From the NCBI GenBank assembly GCA_965153355.1, contig OZ231127.1:36332001-36396000 (forward strand): a stretch of 64,000 nucleotides of DNA. The letters are read 5' to 3'. Each line of letters starts with the position of its first letter. Positions within the stretch are counted from its first letter, which is position 1. The DNA is from Flaccisagitta enflata (Eukaryota > Chaetognatha > Sagittoidea > Aphragmophora). The position numbers and the translations under genes were made by a program. Under the pieces are notes generated by a model that saw only the letters and a list, made by a program, of their open reading frames with translations, was not told the DNA's origin and ran no database searches. This document shows positions 1 to 14,100 of this stretch, in pieces.

Positions 1-860
1 TTGTTAATGTTGTTGTTGTTGTTGTTAATGTTGTTGTTGTTAATGTTGTTGTTGTTGTTGTTGTTGTTAATGTTGTTGTTGTTGTTGTTGTTGTTGTTAA
101 TGTTGTTGTTGTTGTTGTTGTTGTTAATGTTGTTAATGTTGTTAATGTTGTTGTTGTTGTTAATGTTGTTAATGTTAATGTTGTTGTTGTTGTTAATGTT
201 GTTGTTGTTGTTAATGTTGTTGTTGTTGTTAATGTTGTTGTTGTTGTTGTTAATGTTGTTGTTGTTGTTAATGTTGTTGTTGTTGTTAATGTTGTTGTCG
301 TTGTTAATGTTGTTATTAATAATGTTGTTATTAATAATGTTGTTATTAATAATGTTGTTATTATTATTGTTGTTATTATTATTGTTGTTATTATTATTGT
401 TGTTATTATTATTGTTGTTATTATTATTGTTGTTATTATTATTGTTGTTATTATTATTGTTGTTATTATTATTGTTGTTATTATTATTGTTGTTATTATT
501 ATTGTTGTTATTATTATTGTTGTTATTATCATTGTTGTTATTATTATTGTTGTTATTATTATTGTTGTTATTATCATTGTTGTTATTATCATTGTTGTTA
601 TTATTATTGTTGTTATTATTATTGTTGTTATTATTATTGTTGTTATTATTATTGTTGTTATTATTATTGTTGTTATTATTATTGTTGTTATTATTATTGT
701 TGTTATTATTATTGTTGTTATTATTATTATTGTTATTATTATTATTGTTATTATTATTGTTGTTATTATTATTGTTGTTATTATTATTGTTGTTATTATT
801 ATTGTTGTTATTATTATTGTTGTTATTATTATTATTGTTGTTATTATTATTATTGTTATT

Positions 861-896
<36 letters not shown>

Positions 897-900
897 GATT
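1..900. repeat. TTG/TTA compound microsatellite
   Basis: About 900 bp of trinucleotide repeat. It begins as TTG runs broken by TTAATG, then becomes a regular 15-bp higher-order unit of TTATTATTATTGTTG from about 355, and ends as pure TTG. The open frame across it encodes poly-leucine only because TTG and TTA are both Leu codons; the reverse strand would give poly-Gln/Asn. There is no other sign of a gene. Confidence 0.93.
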
Positions 901-1875
901 TTGATTCCCTGCATCAACACTGATCAAAACATTTAGGCCAAGTGGAGATGCAATGTTACATAATGAACACTGCCATAGTCCAACCACACATGATACACAA
1001 ACCAGCACTGAAACGACTTTATGAATGGCGTAACCAAGGTTACCTGAAAACAAACACAACCATCGATTGACTTGAGCCAAGAAAAGAGGTTTAGGTTGGC
1101 TTCAAAGCCCGTTGAGTTGGAAATACATAAATCGGGATATAAGACAAACCAGTAACTTTCCCAGCTTCCCCCTTTAATACAATCAACTTGACATAAGTGA
1201 CAACCGATCTAAGCCAACGGGAGGTGGGTGGTGGTCTAATCATGTCTAATCGAGCCCAAAACGTCTAAAAAAACAACAAAAACTGAGTTTTAGGCCAAAC
1301 GGACGGTATCACGGTCATGCCCCTTCTATGGTGGCAACAAGGAATTGAAACAAATCAGAAAGAGCCCTCGTATGATAGTTTGACCCTTTATCTTAGCTAA
1401 TCTCGGTAGAAATGAGTTTCTCAAATTTGATGGTTTTGGTGCCGCAGAGGGTGACTGAGTTGGGTCGACACCATGACACTTGGGTCAGAGCCTCAAAAGG
1501 TGAGCTACTAATATAAAAAAATTGGTTTGTCATTGGGAAACGAGGTTAGGGCCGAGAAATATTTAGTTAGTACAAAACACACTGGTTTTCCAAAGAAATC
1601 AGATTTTCATATGCTAGGCCACCGTTGTACTTCCTGTGAGTGGCTCAAATTTTATTTCTAATGAAAACCGATCAGTGCGACCTTTCAGATGAGAGGGAAC
1701 TAAATCAGAATTAATAATGTGCTGTCAAACATTGAGACAAACCAGCCAAAAAAGTTGTTCATGCAAAATTTAGCTAAAACTCTTCAATTATTTCATTTCA
1801 AAAACGACTTTGGAAATGATTTTATACTAGATCATTTTTGATTGATACCTGTGACCTACTCAAAACTGAAAAAAA
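901..1875. other. Non-coding, no feature seen
   Basis: Unique-looking AT-balanced sequence with no convincing exon, repeat array or RNA gene on either strand. Confidence 0.5.
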
Positions 1876-2008
1876 CAAGGCCAAGTAGGTTTAGGTGCCA
1901 ATAAGTGCGACGTGTAGATCGTCGAACGAATGCGTTACAGACCGACCGACCGACAGACCAACCGACGGACTCAGCCACTTATAGAGGTGCTTTGTCGCAA
2001 CTAAAAAT
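1876..2008 (+). mobile_element. Helentron-like short element, subfamily B
   Basis: Starts CAAGGCCAAGTAGG, carries a GACC/GACA tetranucleotide run, and ends in the hairpin-like GAGGTGCTTTGTCGCAACTAAAAA. It shares both ends and the central run with copies at 5694, 21692 and 29911. There is no coding capacity. Confidence 0.7.
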
Positions 2009-4367
2009 CACACACAAAAAATCCAGAGTTGTATGATTTTTGTCCCGAACTGACCCTTAGACAGACAGAAGTGTTTTGAGCATGGCAGCTCCCACCAACA
2101 CCGTTACAATCGCTACCCACCCGCGCGTAACTGCCCCTGCCTAAGTCCATAGCCACCCGCACCACTGCCTATGACCACCTGCAAGCGAGTACATACTTAT
2201 TGGTCGGGTATAAGGCCATATTCAGTTGTTCCCCGAGAAACAAGCATTTTTCTATTATTTGAGTTTATTTTGTGAACCCTTCATCATCAGTGTCTGACAT
2301 GGCTGATCAGTGATTACGCACTAGCTAATGGCAGGGATGGAGGAAAAGGGGAATGCAATAGGATGGACTCTTATAACCCGTCCTATCATTGTCAAGAGAA
2401 ACAAAACCATTTACGCTTTTTGTTTGTATTTTAAAAGAAATGTCCAATAACAAAACACATGACAATTTACGAAATACACATTGAATCAGTTTAGACAAAT
2501 AAACATTTATTTTCATTTTTTTTCTCAGTGAGTTTCGTATGAAAGAATTCCACGATTTTATACACGCGCGCTACTGTCTCGCTACGATCAGAAGATCTCC
2601 CTCAAAAGCCTTCAAAAGCGGCTGAGAGCTGAGCCATACGACGATCGAGGCGCGAAGAACGAACGCATTGTCAAAATGTTTTCTTTTGTCACTTTGGACA
2701 TCTCTTAATTGTCTAGTTTATTATTTTTTTGATAATTTTTTTTCAAGTTATGTAATGCGTTTTTATTACGGTTTACTTTTTGTTTTTGTTTTGAGACAGT
2801 TATATCGCTCTACTCTGATATACCATCAATCGAAATCGATTACAAAAAGAAAAAAAAACAATCCGACTCATGTTAAGTATTTCATTGAGAATACTAACTA
2901 CCGCGAAAAGAGAAAAAATATTCTTTAACAAACATCATGGAAAGTGAGAGAGTTGAAAATTAAAAGGGTTGTAAAAATTAGGTGGGAAATAATTTTCGCT
3001 CGTCCCCAATCTCCGAGAGAGATCATTCTACTCAACGCATATCCACTAATTAATATATTTCCCGCAGTGTTCTATATCATCTTTTCTTATTTATCCGTTA
3101 CCTGGGGGTGGGGGAAATTTTCGAGGAAAAAAGGCATTTAGGTGAGCTACTACACAAATGGGGAACTCTCTCAAGATTACTTCAAGTGCAATAATTCTAC
3201 ACTGCGTTACTTTTAAAAAGAGAAAATGGCAACTTAAAAGACGTAGAAAATGTCGAAAAAAGGAAACAACGCTAGGATTACTTTATCATTGAATATATGT
3301 TGTATAGTGGATAAAGTGAATTCCGTCAGAGGTGCACAGAGAGAACACCGTCTTGAGTTTAGGCAGTCACAAGGAGCTTTTTTTGGATTACGAAAGCTGC
3401 ACTGGGCGCCTGATTGAATAAAAGATGCCGCAAATGGATAAACTTGACGTAAATTCTTATAAATCTATGGATGGTAAAAGATTAATATACTTAGTCAAAA
3501 TCATAACTCGTGCCATCTTAAATCGAATCAAGCGCTCAGTGCGCTGTTTTTCACGCTTAACTAGACAATCCCTAACGATGGAGAGCTGTTTCGTTTGGAG
3601 ACGTGTTAATAATGCCCTTTAATTCAACAAACAATTGGGAAAACGCTTTTGGGCGGATGATTAACATTCTTTTTTTTTAATTCCATCACCCGACATAAAA
3701 AAGTAAATCAGTGTGGCTGATATATGTCGAGGTTTACCTTGAAATATGCTTTAAAAGAGCGGTGGAAGAAAAATCAGAGGATTTTTGAGAAGAGCAAAAA
3801 GAAATAAAAGTGACAAGCATGTTTAATGATTTTACATTGGAGAATTTCGAGCTGTAGGAGCTTGTTATTGATAGTTGTTGGCTTGTTTGTCCCCAGATGA
3901 AAAGTAGATTCAGGACGCCTCACACGTCATAAGTCATAAAACCTTGGTTCGGAAGTTTTAGTCAGAGCGTCAGACGATTCCACGCACGTCCCTCAAAGAT
4001 TCCGGCAAAAAAAAAGAAGAATAAAAGTTTGAAATGTTGATAAGTGTCGAACTTCAAGCTTCAGACCTGGCACATGATATCGTGTTGGGTAAGCGAGTGA
4101 AACATCACGCGAACAAGGCGAAAGAGCATTGGCAGTTACTGAGCAAACAAACAAACAAACCATATTGGTAACAGACCAAACATGGAGCTGCTCTGAACGT
4201 ACCGCTACCATGTGTCAAATTTGAAGCTCAGTTCGTTGGAAAAGAGCGCAGTACGTCAAAACAAAGTTTATAAAAATGTTGAAAAAAATGCTAATCATTG
4301 ATCAAATCCTACTTTTAGTGAACATATTTCCATCCACACAAATAAGGTTGTTAATGAAATTTTAAAA
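2009..4367. other. Non-coding, AT-rich
   Basis: No supported gene. The short open frames here (for example 2668-2928 and 3425-3622) are lysine/phenylalanine-rich, with no splice context or recognisable domain. A short CCGACCGACCGA run near 1940 belongs to the element before it. Confidence 0.45.
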
Positions 4368-4374
4368 GGAGCCG

Positions 4375-4578
4375 GTGTATGTAAGCAACGTGGAAGTTCA
4401 GATCATAGACGAAAAAAGAACATTGAGGGACATCGTGTACCGCCATACAAAAAGACTATCACGAAGACAGGCGATATTTCAGTACAAAAAGATAAAAAAC
4501 GAAGCCGATGTTAAAAAGCTGGGTGTGACGGATTACACATATTTTCACTTCGCCACCTTTGCCAACAAAGAGGTGTAA
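4375..4578 (+). CDS. Unrecognised coding-like fragment
   Basis: An open frame of about 68 codons (KEPVYVSNVEVQIIDEKRTL... to ...FHFATFANKEV) with balanced codon use unlike the AT-rich surroundings. It lies tail-to-tail with PDCD4 and ends 417 bp from the PDCD4 stop. The frame follows an in-frame TAA, so it has no clear ATG; an AG at 4368-4369 could be an acceptor. At its end GAG|GTGTAA resembles a donor, and TTTTCAG at 4602-4608 resembles an acceptor, followed by an acidic frame (WLEGQEEDQNND...) up to a TAA near 4681. The phase of that join does not fit simply. No family was recognised. It may be an exon pair, a gene relic or chance. Confidence 0.35.
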   Translation: MYVSNVEVQIIDEKRTLRDIVYRHTKRLSRRQAIFQYKKIKNEADVKKLGVTDYTYFHFATFANKEV

Positions 4579-4830
4579 GATTTTGTTTTACTGTACTTCA
4601 ATTTTCAGACTGGCTCGAGGGACAAGAGGAGGACCAGAACAATGACTTAAAGGAAATGCTCCCATCATTAGCTAAAATGTAAAAAAATTAAAAAAATAAT
4701 ATGAATATCCTCTGAATTTGATGCTACCTATATTCCAGGAAGAGTCGTACATTACTGACAATTTTAAACCCGTAAATTACTGAAAATTACTGACGATTAC
4801 TGACAATTACTGACAATTTTAAAAAATCAT

Positions 4831-4836
4831 TTTATT
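4831..4836 (-). promoter_or_regulatory. AATAAA poly(A) signal, PDCD4
   Basis: A canonical AATAAA on the minus strand, 159 bp downstream of the PDCD4 stop codon at 4995. It is the first such hexamer I see after the stop, so the PDCD4 3' UTR is probably under 200 nt. Confidence 0.55.
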
Positions 4837-4994
4837 TGCACAAAACCTTTTCATGCCAAAACCTCGTTTGATGGGAGCATTCAAATCGACGTTGAACGAG
4901 GAGAAACGGGGAGAGTCAATACAGTAGTCCTCTTAACGATGTCGGGTCCCTCTCGAGCGCCAATCGACTTTTGGAATACATAATTATGACATTT

Positions 4995-5176
4995 TCAAGC
5001 GAGTATGGGTTCGGTGATGATGTAACGATTGTCCTTGATCTTGCCGCCGTCGCCTTCGGAGACGAAACGTTTGCGTCCGCGCTCAGGCATCTCTTGCAAA
5101 AGCTCCTCGGTAAACACGTTCTTCTCAATGCAAATAGACGCGAAGTCCTCTAGCAAAGGAAACGCATTGGGCACGT
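4995..5176 (-). CDS. PDCD4: PDCD4 exon 9 (C-terminus)
   Basis: Enters in phase 1 after a C-rich tract and CCTCAG, and ends at TGA 4997-4995. It encodes the end of MA3-C ([14 protein letters not shown]...) and the conserved tail [14 protein letters not shown] followed by a lineage-specific [15 protein letters not shown]. The polypyrimidine tract runs into a long (CT)n on the coding strand (5262-5349), an unusually repeat-dominated acceptor. Confidence 0.93.
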
Positions 5177-5257
5177 CTGAGGTGGGGAGGGGGGGGAACG
5201 GGTTGAGATAGGGTGGGGGAAAGAGAACAATAAATGAAAGGGAATAAAGAGAGAGAG

Positions 5258-5351
<94 letters not shown>

Positions 5352-8035
5352 AAGACAGACAAAGATAAACAGAAAGACAGGAAGAAAGACAAACAGAAAG
5401 ACAGGAAGAAAGACAAACAGTAAGACACAAGTCAAACAGAAACACAGAAAGAAAGACATACAGAAAGACACAAAGTCAAACAGAAAGACAGAAAGAAAGA
5501 CACAAAGACAGACAAAGAGACAGACAAAAAGACACAGAAATAAGGACATTCAAAAAGACGCAGACAAAGACAGACAGACAGACAATCAGACACAAAGAAA
5601 AAGCAACATGAGAAAATGAAAACAAAAGATAAAGAAAACGAGAGAAAGAATAAAACGAAATAATATGAGAGCGACAAAGAACAAAAGACACAACAAGGCC
5701 AAGTAGACCAATAGGGTGCGCCGTGTGGATCGTCGAACAATTGCGTTACCGACAGTCCATCCAACCAACCGACAAACGGACACAGCCAATTATAGAGGTG
5801 CTTTGGCGCACCTAAAAAGTCATCCGACAGCATAACAGAAACAGACAGACAGACAGACAGAAGGATATAAGAAGCAAGCGATTAAGCAGAGGTTTAGAGA
5901 AAGATGACAAGGCAAAGTAAACCGAGAGATGCGCCGGATGAATCGTCACGTCCGCGTGACCGAAAGACCGACAAATGGAGGACAGGCACGACTGAAATTA
6001 AAGAGGTGCGTTGGCGTACCCGAGGGTGATATATCATTTGCGTTGTATTACGAAATGACAAATTCAAAAGGAGCTGTTAAATTGCATATCTATAAACGTT
6101 ACCTAGAACAATGTCCCCCATGTTGTCGAAGACTCGTTTTGAGCCTAGCTTCAGTTGATCGGCAGAGACGATGCAGGATTTGCACAGGCTCTCCAAAAGC
6201 TTGGCCATGGTCTCGGCGGCGCGACGAGTAGATTGCTCTATCACCATCACGATCGCCTCGTACACGAATTCGTGGTGGAAATGAGGGACTTCCAATTCCT
6301 GGACGAAAACAAGAGACAATGAACGAAAGAACAAGGCCGGATACACGGCCAATCCGCAGTCGCTCCTGGTGGGCAGGGGCAGTAATGCGGGTGGGCAGGG
6401 GCAGTATGTTAGTGGGCGGGGGCTGTATTGATGCCAGGCAGGAGCTGTGATGGTCAGAAATCCGTTTTTCAGTCGATTTCGCGTTATCAAAATTTTCCTA
6501 TTTCACTCAGACATCCAGACAGACCAAGGGACACACCCTCTTATAAAGTCGCTAGACAGCGACTAAAAACAGTCACATGCACAAGGCGAAAATCGTGAAA
6601 ACGTCATCGGAGAAAGGAACATACCATGAAATCATTTATAAGCTCGCGTGCAGTAGGTCGGGTCTAAACATGAAATGCACATCACATAACGGGGGCGTCC
6701 ACAGAAAAAATACCGACTTTTTAAAAGCATGAAATGCAGTACAGTACGAGATGAAGAGGATTCAGGTTTTCAATACAGTTAATAATTAACTGCGAAGGGA
6801 CTCGGCCATGTGCGAGAGCGCCGTGAAAATAAAACCAAGATTCTTTCGACCAAATCAACAACCATGAACTATGAATACCTTGAGGCATCTGGTTGCTTCC
6901 TCGATATCGCCCGAGGAAAGATATTCTTTGAGTAGAAGCTGGATTTTCTTAATGAGAAACTTGACTGGCCTCAGAGTGCTGGCTGCGCCCCAGATGTTGT
7001 CCAGCCTCACGATCCCGTGCTTCATGTTCAACAAAACGTCGGCTTTCTCCAGAGCCGCTCTGGGGATTTCAGGAGAAAAAGAGTGAGTAAGGAGAGCCAG
7101 GCATAGTTTCACTGATGAATAAAGTTGAGCGGCTTTTGATTTCCGAACCTCCCCCCCACCTGCACCTAGTCTATCAGACTTTCTTTCCCGGACGCACGAG
7201 GAATCATTTGATTTTCTACCCCATTGAGTATAACTATGGCAACAAGGCCGGATACACGGCCACCAGTTGCGGACGGGTGGGCAGGGGCGGAAATGCAACT
7301 GTCTGAAACGCTTGTTTTCCCACTTTTCGACTCATGCTTACGGACGGACGGACGGACGGACAAAGCCTCTTATAGAGTTGCGTGTCCGCACCTAAAAATA
7401 AATAAAAAAGACAGTGATTTTGAAAATGTCACTACAAATAGGGGGGAAACCACCAAGTCCTGAGGCAAAAATTTTGATACTACAATGCCCACCCAGTGTG
7501 CAAATCATGGGGGGGCCTTTACTTTAATATTTTCAAACAAAAAAATGGCGAAAAATTATCTTCCAATACTGGCTTTTGCGGCATTTATATGGGTACTCAG
7601 TAATGCTACATTTTTGCTTAAAATCGTCATTTAAAGAATCAGTTTTCTATGGTAAATAGAGTTTACCTTTCTGCATCTGCTTCCGGTACCTAATTGCGGA
7701 TCTAGCTACTGAAACTCAAAAACGTTTTTAGCATCAAAATGAGTTTTGAGAAAGAGTTTTTTTGAAAATTGTAAAGAAAAAAATATTTTAGTAAAATTCA
7801 TATTCAGAATTGAATAAAATGATAAATTTTCTTGAGAGAGAAAGACAGATATAATTATGGTGAGGGAGAAGAGGATGAGGTAAGGTGGATGAGGAGGATG
7901 AGGAGAGATCGATTTTTCAGGAAGTGCAAAAAAAGAAGTGGTGAAAAAGAGGTGAGGAGGATGAGGAGAACAAGGAGGATGAGGATGAGGAAAGATCGAT
8001 TTTTCCCTCAGATTTAATCCTTGGCCAGTAAACTC

Positions 8036-8109
<74 letters not shown>

Positions 8110-11100
8110 GAAAAAAAATTAAATGAAGAGAGGGAAAGAAATGAAGAGAGGGAAAGAAACAAAAAAAGAGTAAAAAAAAACCCTAATTAATAGAAAAGGA
8201 TATGCCTAAAAAAACAAACTAACAAAGACTAAAAATTCTTTATTAATGTAATGCATATTCAAAGTTTGATCTTTTACTATTAAAAATATCCAGTGTCAAT
8301 CTCTAAATCCTTAACACATAGAAATATAGTAGGAAAACTCAAAATAGAAGGAAAATTTTTTCATAAAACTTAAAAAACTTAGGGTTTTCCTTATAAAACT
8401 TAAAAAAACCTAATAGCAGATATTTAGAAAAACCTTCTGCAAATAAAAAACGCATTTGCAGATTTTGAAAATTATCTGTCTGCAAAACGTGACGCCTTCA
8501 TCCTTGTTGAAACCCCAAACTCTAATGGTAAATAGGTTCTCCTCCTTTAAAGAAGCGTTAGATCTTTTATAAATAAGGGTATCATGGTACTTTGAGCAAA
8601 GTGCTTTAAAGTGAGCAATTTTCTGATGTGGTCAGAGCCCCAGGGGCCCCCTGGAGGGCCCCCAAGGGCTCAAAATGACCAGAATGTCTCAAACAGTGAA
8701 AAAATTCATTTTTTGCACTGTAGAAAAACTGTACTAGACTGATTTATCAGTTGCTCCTCTCTTGTGTGGCGGGAGATGTATAGATGGATAGGGGGATATT
8801 GGAACACCTATACCCCTTAAAGGCCCCCCAAAAGTCCCTCGATTTACAAAAATGGCCAAAATGGCTAAAAATTTTTTAAAATGCATGCTATTCCACCCTA
8901 TACAAACCCAGTGTTGCAGGTGCTTATCAGCCATTCTAATCTAGTGAAGTGGGAGCTGTTCAGATGGATAATAAGAGGTTTGGATCCCTTGGGGCCCCTG
9001 AATGTGTCACAAGGGGCTTAAAATTGCTTAAATGACGTATAGATAAAATAATGCTATTGAGAAGCAGTCCCAAAGGGGCTTATGACCTGTGCTTTTACAC
9101 ATATGGGTGATTTTCTCTTCCTACTTTTCCTTCTCCATTTCCCCTCCCCCCTGGCTCCTATTCCAGCCTTGAGGCTCCAAACCCACTAATACCAGCTTTA
9201 AGGCCCCAATCCAAGCCTCGAGGCTATGATTTTGACCTTGAGGCTCAAATTGTGGCAATAATATCTATCAATCCCATCCTCAAGGCTCCAATACCACCCT
9301 AAAGGCTGGTCCCCCCTCCTTAAGTTTCCAACCCCAGTAAAGAAGCTGCAATCTAAGCCTGATGGCTCCAATCCCAGCCTAGTGGCTCAAATCTCAGCCT
9401 CAAAGCTTAAATCCTAGCCCAGAATAGGTCATTGGCTCCTTTGGGGCCGCTACCCCTCTCATCTCTCTATCCAGCATACACTAACTTGGGGGCAACAGGA
9501 ACAACTATCTGACGCTTTTGCGATTATCCTGCCTTGCAGTACCTCAGCTTTACATGGACTTAGTGTAGTAAAAATTGGGCAGATGGAGGATGGGGTACTG
9601 GGACCCTAGGGGCTCAAAAATGGCCGAAAAGGGTTAAAGATTAAACGAAGTTCTTTTTTTTTTGTTCAGTTGCACTATAAAGTGACACGGTATCAGTCAT
9701 TGCAGGTGTTAGTGGCAAAGATGTGCAGAGATGGCAGAGGGCAGAGATGTGCAGACTGCAGAAATGGCAGAGGGCAGATGTGGCAGAGATGGCATGGGAA
9801 CCTAAGGGGCCCCTTAAGAATTTCAAATCGAATTTGAAATTTGAATAAGGAGCCAAATGATTAAGCAATTGTCTTTCATCTTACTTAATAGTCAAATTGA
9901 CTCATTAGTCATAGTTACTTACTTTGATGAAAAATAAGCAAGTGGATAATGAAGGATTGTATCCTGTAGAAGCTTCTGCAGAGCTGCTGAAGACTTAAAA
10001 ACAGCCTAAAATAGCAGAAATAAACTTTGTCCAAGTTTTTTAGTACCTGAAAATTAGGATGACTTATCAATTGTTGTGAACTACTGAGAGAGAAGAAATT
10101 CAGATGGCTGATAGAAAACTGGGACTTTAAAGAGGCCTCCTACAAGACTCTAGGACTCAATAGCCATAACTGGTGAAAATTGAGCAACATTTATTTCTTT
10201 TTGTCTGTCAGTCCATCCCTTGGTCTGTCCATCTGTTGAAAAGAGGAAAGTTGAGCCTACCAGATGTTTATGGGGGTTGGGGTTGGCATTGGAGGCGGAA
10301 TGTGGATAGGGGTTGAACGCCCTTGCCCACCCATCCGCGATGATATTGTCACCCCATGTTACTTGTTCTACAGAAACTGAACTCTCTCAACCCAGGATAG
10401 ATAGTTGCTAAAGCGTCAGATGGTCAGCGGTTCCTGTTGCCCCTAAGTTAGTGTATGTAAGATGTGGAGGCGAGAAGGACAGCAACCCCAAAGGAGCCAA
10501 TGACCTATTCTGGGTACGTATTGAGGCTAGGATGAAAAGACTCAAGGTTGGGATAAGAGCTATGGGGCTGGGATTAGAGCCATGTGGCCGCATTTGAGCT
10601 GGGAGGCCTGGATTGGAGCTGTATGGTTCAGATTGGCTGGTCTTTTGGCTACGATTTAACTTGAGGCTGGAATTTGGGCCTCGAGGCTAGAATTTTGGCT
10701 TTGAAGCTGCAGGGGGGGAGGAGGATAAAGGAGGAGAAGGAGAAGGAGCTGAAAATCTCCTAGACGTGTGTAAGCGTAGGTCATCGGCTCTTTCGGGGCC
10801 TCTGCCCAAAAATTGTCCCTTTGAGCCACTAGTCTGCTTTCTCAGGCCACAAATCTGATATCTCAGTCCTCAAATCTACCCTCTCCCCCCTACATTACCC
10901 CTCTCAGGCTTCTTATCTACCCTTTAAAGCTTCAAGTTAGCTATTTCAGGCCTCAAATCAGCCTGCTCAGGTCTCTATTTAAGCCTGTCAGGCCTCAAAT
11001 TGGTCCAGTAAGCTTCCCCTGGCCTTTAATTGGTCCTCAGGGAGCCCTCAGGCTGTCATAGACCCTAAATCAGCACATATAGGCGCCATCTGTTACAAAT

Positions 11101-14100
11101 AGCATGATGCTGTGTTCTGCAGCATTTGCCCCCTTTGGCACCACTGCCCTGCTTCTCTCTCTATTTCATAATCATGCAAAGCAGGGCAACAGGTATTATT
11201 GACATCATATTACCCTAGGATGACCTGCGTGTGAGGGCTCTTAAGGGGCCCTATGTGTCCCTAGCCCCTGTTATCTATCTGCACACCTTTCAAATCTTTT
11301 GATGGCAATGACTTATAAGGCAATGTTACATTGGGGTGAAGCAGAAAAAAATGGTTATTTTTTACTATTTTTTTGCTTTTTTGATCCCCTGGGAATCCTA
11401 AAAGGGGCCCCTTGGGGTCCCAATCCCCTATTATCCATCTTTCTCACCACATTAGATTTGATTGACTGATAAGTCAATCTATCTCTAGGGTCCAACAGAA
11501 CAGAAAAGTAAGCAATTCTTCACTTTTTGGCTTTTTTAGCCATTTTTGAAACCAGGGACCTTAAAAGGCCTCTTAGGGGCCCCTAAGGATCCCAATCCCC
11601 CATTATCCACCTGCACATCATTCACCACACAAACTGGAAATGACAGGGCAGAAAACTAAGCAATTTAGCAAGTTTTCCACTACACACGCACGTTGAATAC
11701 AACGTGAAGATTACGAAAAAGGTATAGCACCCCGCCTTGCAGCTCATGTTGCCAGAGTCACATGGTCATGTGTGGTATCATTTAATAGGTTATCTCAATA
11801 CAATTTACGTCACCGAGGCGAATATTGAATTTCGCTTCTGCTCAAGAGATATTCACTCCAAAAAGTGGATTTTTTGGCTTTTTAAGGGGGTGTCCCCCGC
11901 CAATGTTCGGGGTAGAATTTCTCAAGAACGTGAGTGAAATTAAAAAATCGCCCCGGTGGCGTAAATTGTACTGTGACAAGCTACAGAATGATACCCCATA
12001 TGACCCTGTTGAAGCTTTGTCCTATGCTGTAGGTAGGGGTGCTAACCGTTTTTTACGGTTTTTGCAATCTTCACGTTGTATTACGCGTGGAAGTGTATTT
12101 TGACCATTTTTGAGATCAAGGGGGACCTGAGGAGGGGCCCTTAGGGGTCCCATGCCCTCATTTTCCATCTGCAAATATCTCACCACACTAGATAGGAATA
12201 ACTGATAAGTCAGCATATGATCGGGGTCCTACAGGACAGAAAAGTAAGCCATCACAGATTTATTGGGTCGGAAATTTCAAAAATCTTTTTTTCATTTTAT
12301 GTTGAATGGAAAAGTATGCTGAGCATAATCAATGCTACTAAAAATTTTTTAGGGTACTAAATCAAAAGGCAGCGATGAAAATCAGTTTAACGCCCGATAA
12401 GACATTGTTACCACAACTTTTTCCAGCTATCTTAGTTCGTATGATCATGGGCCATTATATCTAGCAAGTTGACCATGATTGTAGGGGAATTGATTCCATG
12501 AGCGCAAATTGTTGAAAAAATCGCTTCAGTCAAAGTCACTCTTTACCCCTCGGAGTTCACGAGAAAGATACCTTGGCAAAATCCATAACAACATTGTAGT
12601 TATTTCCTTGATATGTTGCCGCAAAATTGAAGCCCGACGAATTTGCTCTTTGCTAGTTCCTTTTATATTTTTTTGGAACAAAGATAAATTCCTGAGCATT
12701 TCGCAACGGATTTTGGTTTCACTGTATGCTACTTCAGAAACAGACTCTTGTATGAGATATGCATCCTTTCAATCTATGAGCTGTTTTGGCCATTTCAGAG
12801 CCCCTTAGGTTCCCTTTTGGGGGCCCCTTGGGCTCGTAACCCCCCGTTACCTGCATATAATTCTACCCCAAGGCTTGATAGCAATCATCAATATTCCAGT
12901 GTATCATTTTAGTATAAAAGGGTGAAGGAAAAACAAGTTTCCTCAACTTTTACCATTTTTTGACCAAAAAGGCTTTTTGCAAAAAACTAGTTATTGCGAA
13001 CCACACATGTAATAGTCAAAAGCCAGTATCTAGGCCTCAGATAAACCATTTTATTTAGTTTCCGCCACTTAGTAACATAACTCTCCATAAAAAAATCCCT
13101 GGGTGGGCCAATGATCAGGTTGCTACCCTCCCTACTACAAACTCATTTTTTGGAATAACTTCAAAATCCTATTAGGTGGTAGTAGTGTGACAAATTTTTG
13201 ATTCAGCAAAAAAATCAGGTCTCAAGAAAGTTAATTTTTGAAGCTATAGCATCATTTTTTGCAAAATTACTTAAATGATGATTCGCCAATTGCATAATAA
13301 TTTCAGATGATATACAATCATTACTACGGGCTAATTTCTTTGAGCAGCCTCAAAAATCTTTTCAGGTGTTCATAGTATGTCCATTTTGTGACTCAGCAAA
13401 AAAAGCTTCAAAATTACAGTCCCCGACTGGGGACTGTAATTTTTGAAGCTTTCTCGTTGCGTAAACGCAACTCAATAAGATACACGACAAGACAGCAATT
13501 TCAAGAAGAAAAAAAAGAAAAAATATTCAATATTGTTTTGATGATGACAAAACTTGATAATGATAACAATAGTCTAAAAATCTAAAAAAAAATATTTAAA
13601 AATTTTTTTAAAAAAATTTTCAAAAAAAAAAAAATTCAAAAAAAATTCAAAAAAATTTTTCAAAAAAAATTTTTTAAATGAATTTTTCAAAAATTTTTCA
13701 AAAAATTTTCAAAAATTTTCAAAAAAAATTTTCAAAAAATTTTCAAAAATTTCAACAAAATTTTAAAAAATTTAAAAAATTTAGTAGTTGAAGATGATGA
13801 CAGTAGTTGAAGATGATGACAGTAGTTGAAGATGATGACAGTAGTTGAAGATGATGACAGTAGTTGAAGATGATTTCAGTAGCTAAAGATGATGACAGTA
13901 GTTGAAGATGATGACAGTAGTTGAAGATGATGACAGAGTTGAAGCATTTACGATAGTCAAGATGATGACAGTAGTTGAAGATGATGACAGAAGTTGAAGA
14001 TGATGATGAGCTGAGGATGACGACGAGCTGAAGATGACTTACAGTAAATGAAGATGATGACATTGTTGGAAGATGATGACATTAGTTGAAGATGATGACA

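Noticed and set aside
1-936. Poly-leucine open frame of 311 codons
   Set aside because: Pure TTG/TTA microsatellite; no start context and no non-repeat domain.
1876-2008. tRNA- or 5S-derived SINE head in subfamily B
   Set aside because: GTGGATCGTCGAA slightly resembles a box B, but no box A at the right distance and no stems; Helentron-type ends explain it better.
2668-2928. 86-codon plus-strand frame
   Set aside because: AT-rich Phe/Leu/Lys composition, no domain, no splice sites or promoter.
4995-5833. Long Ser/Leu/Phe frames overlapping PDCD4 exon 9 upstream
   Set aside because: Intronic (GA)n and ACAGA repeat read through; only 4995-5176 is exon.
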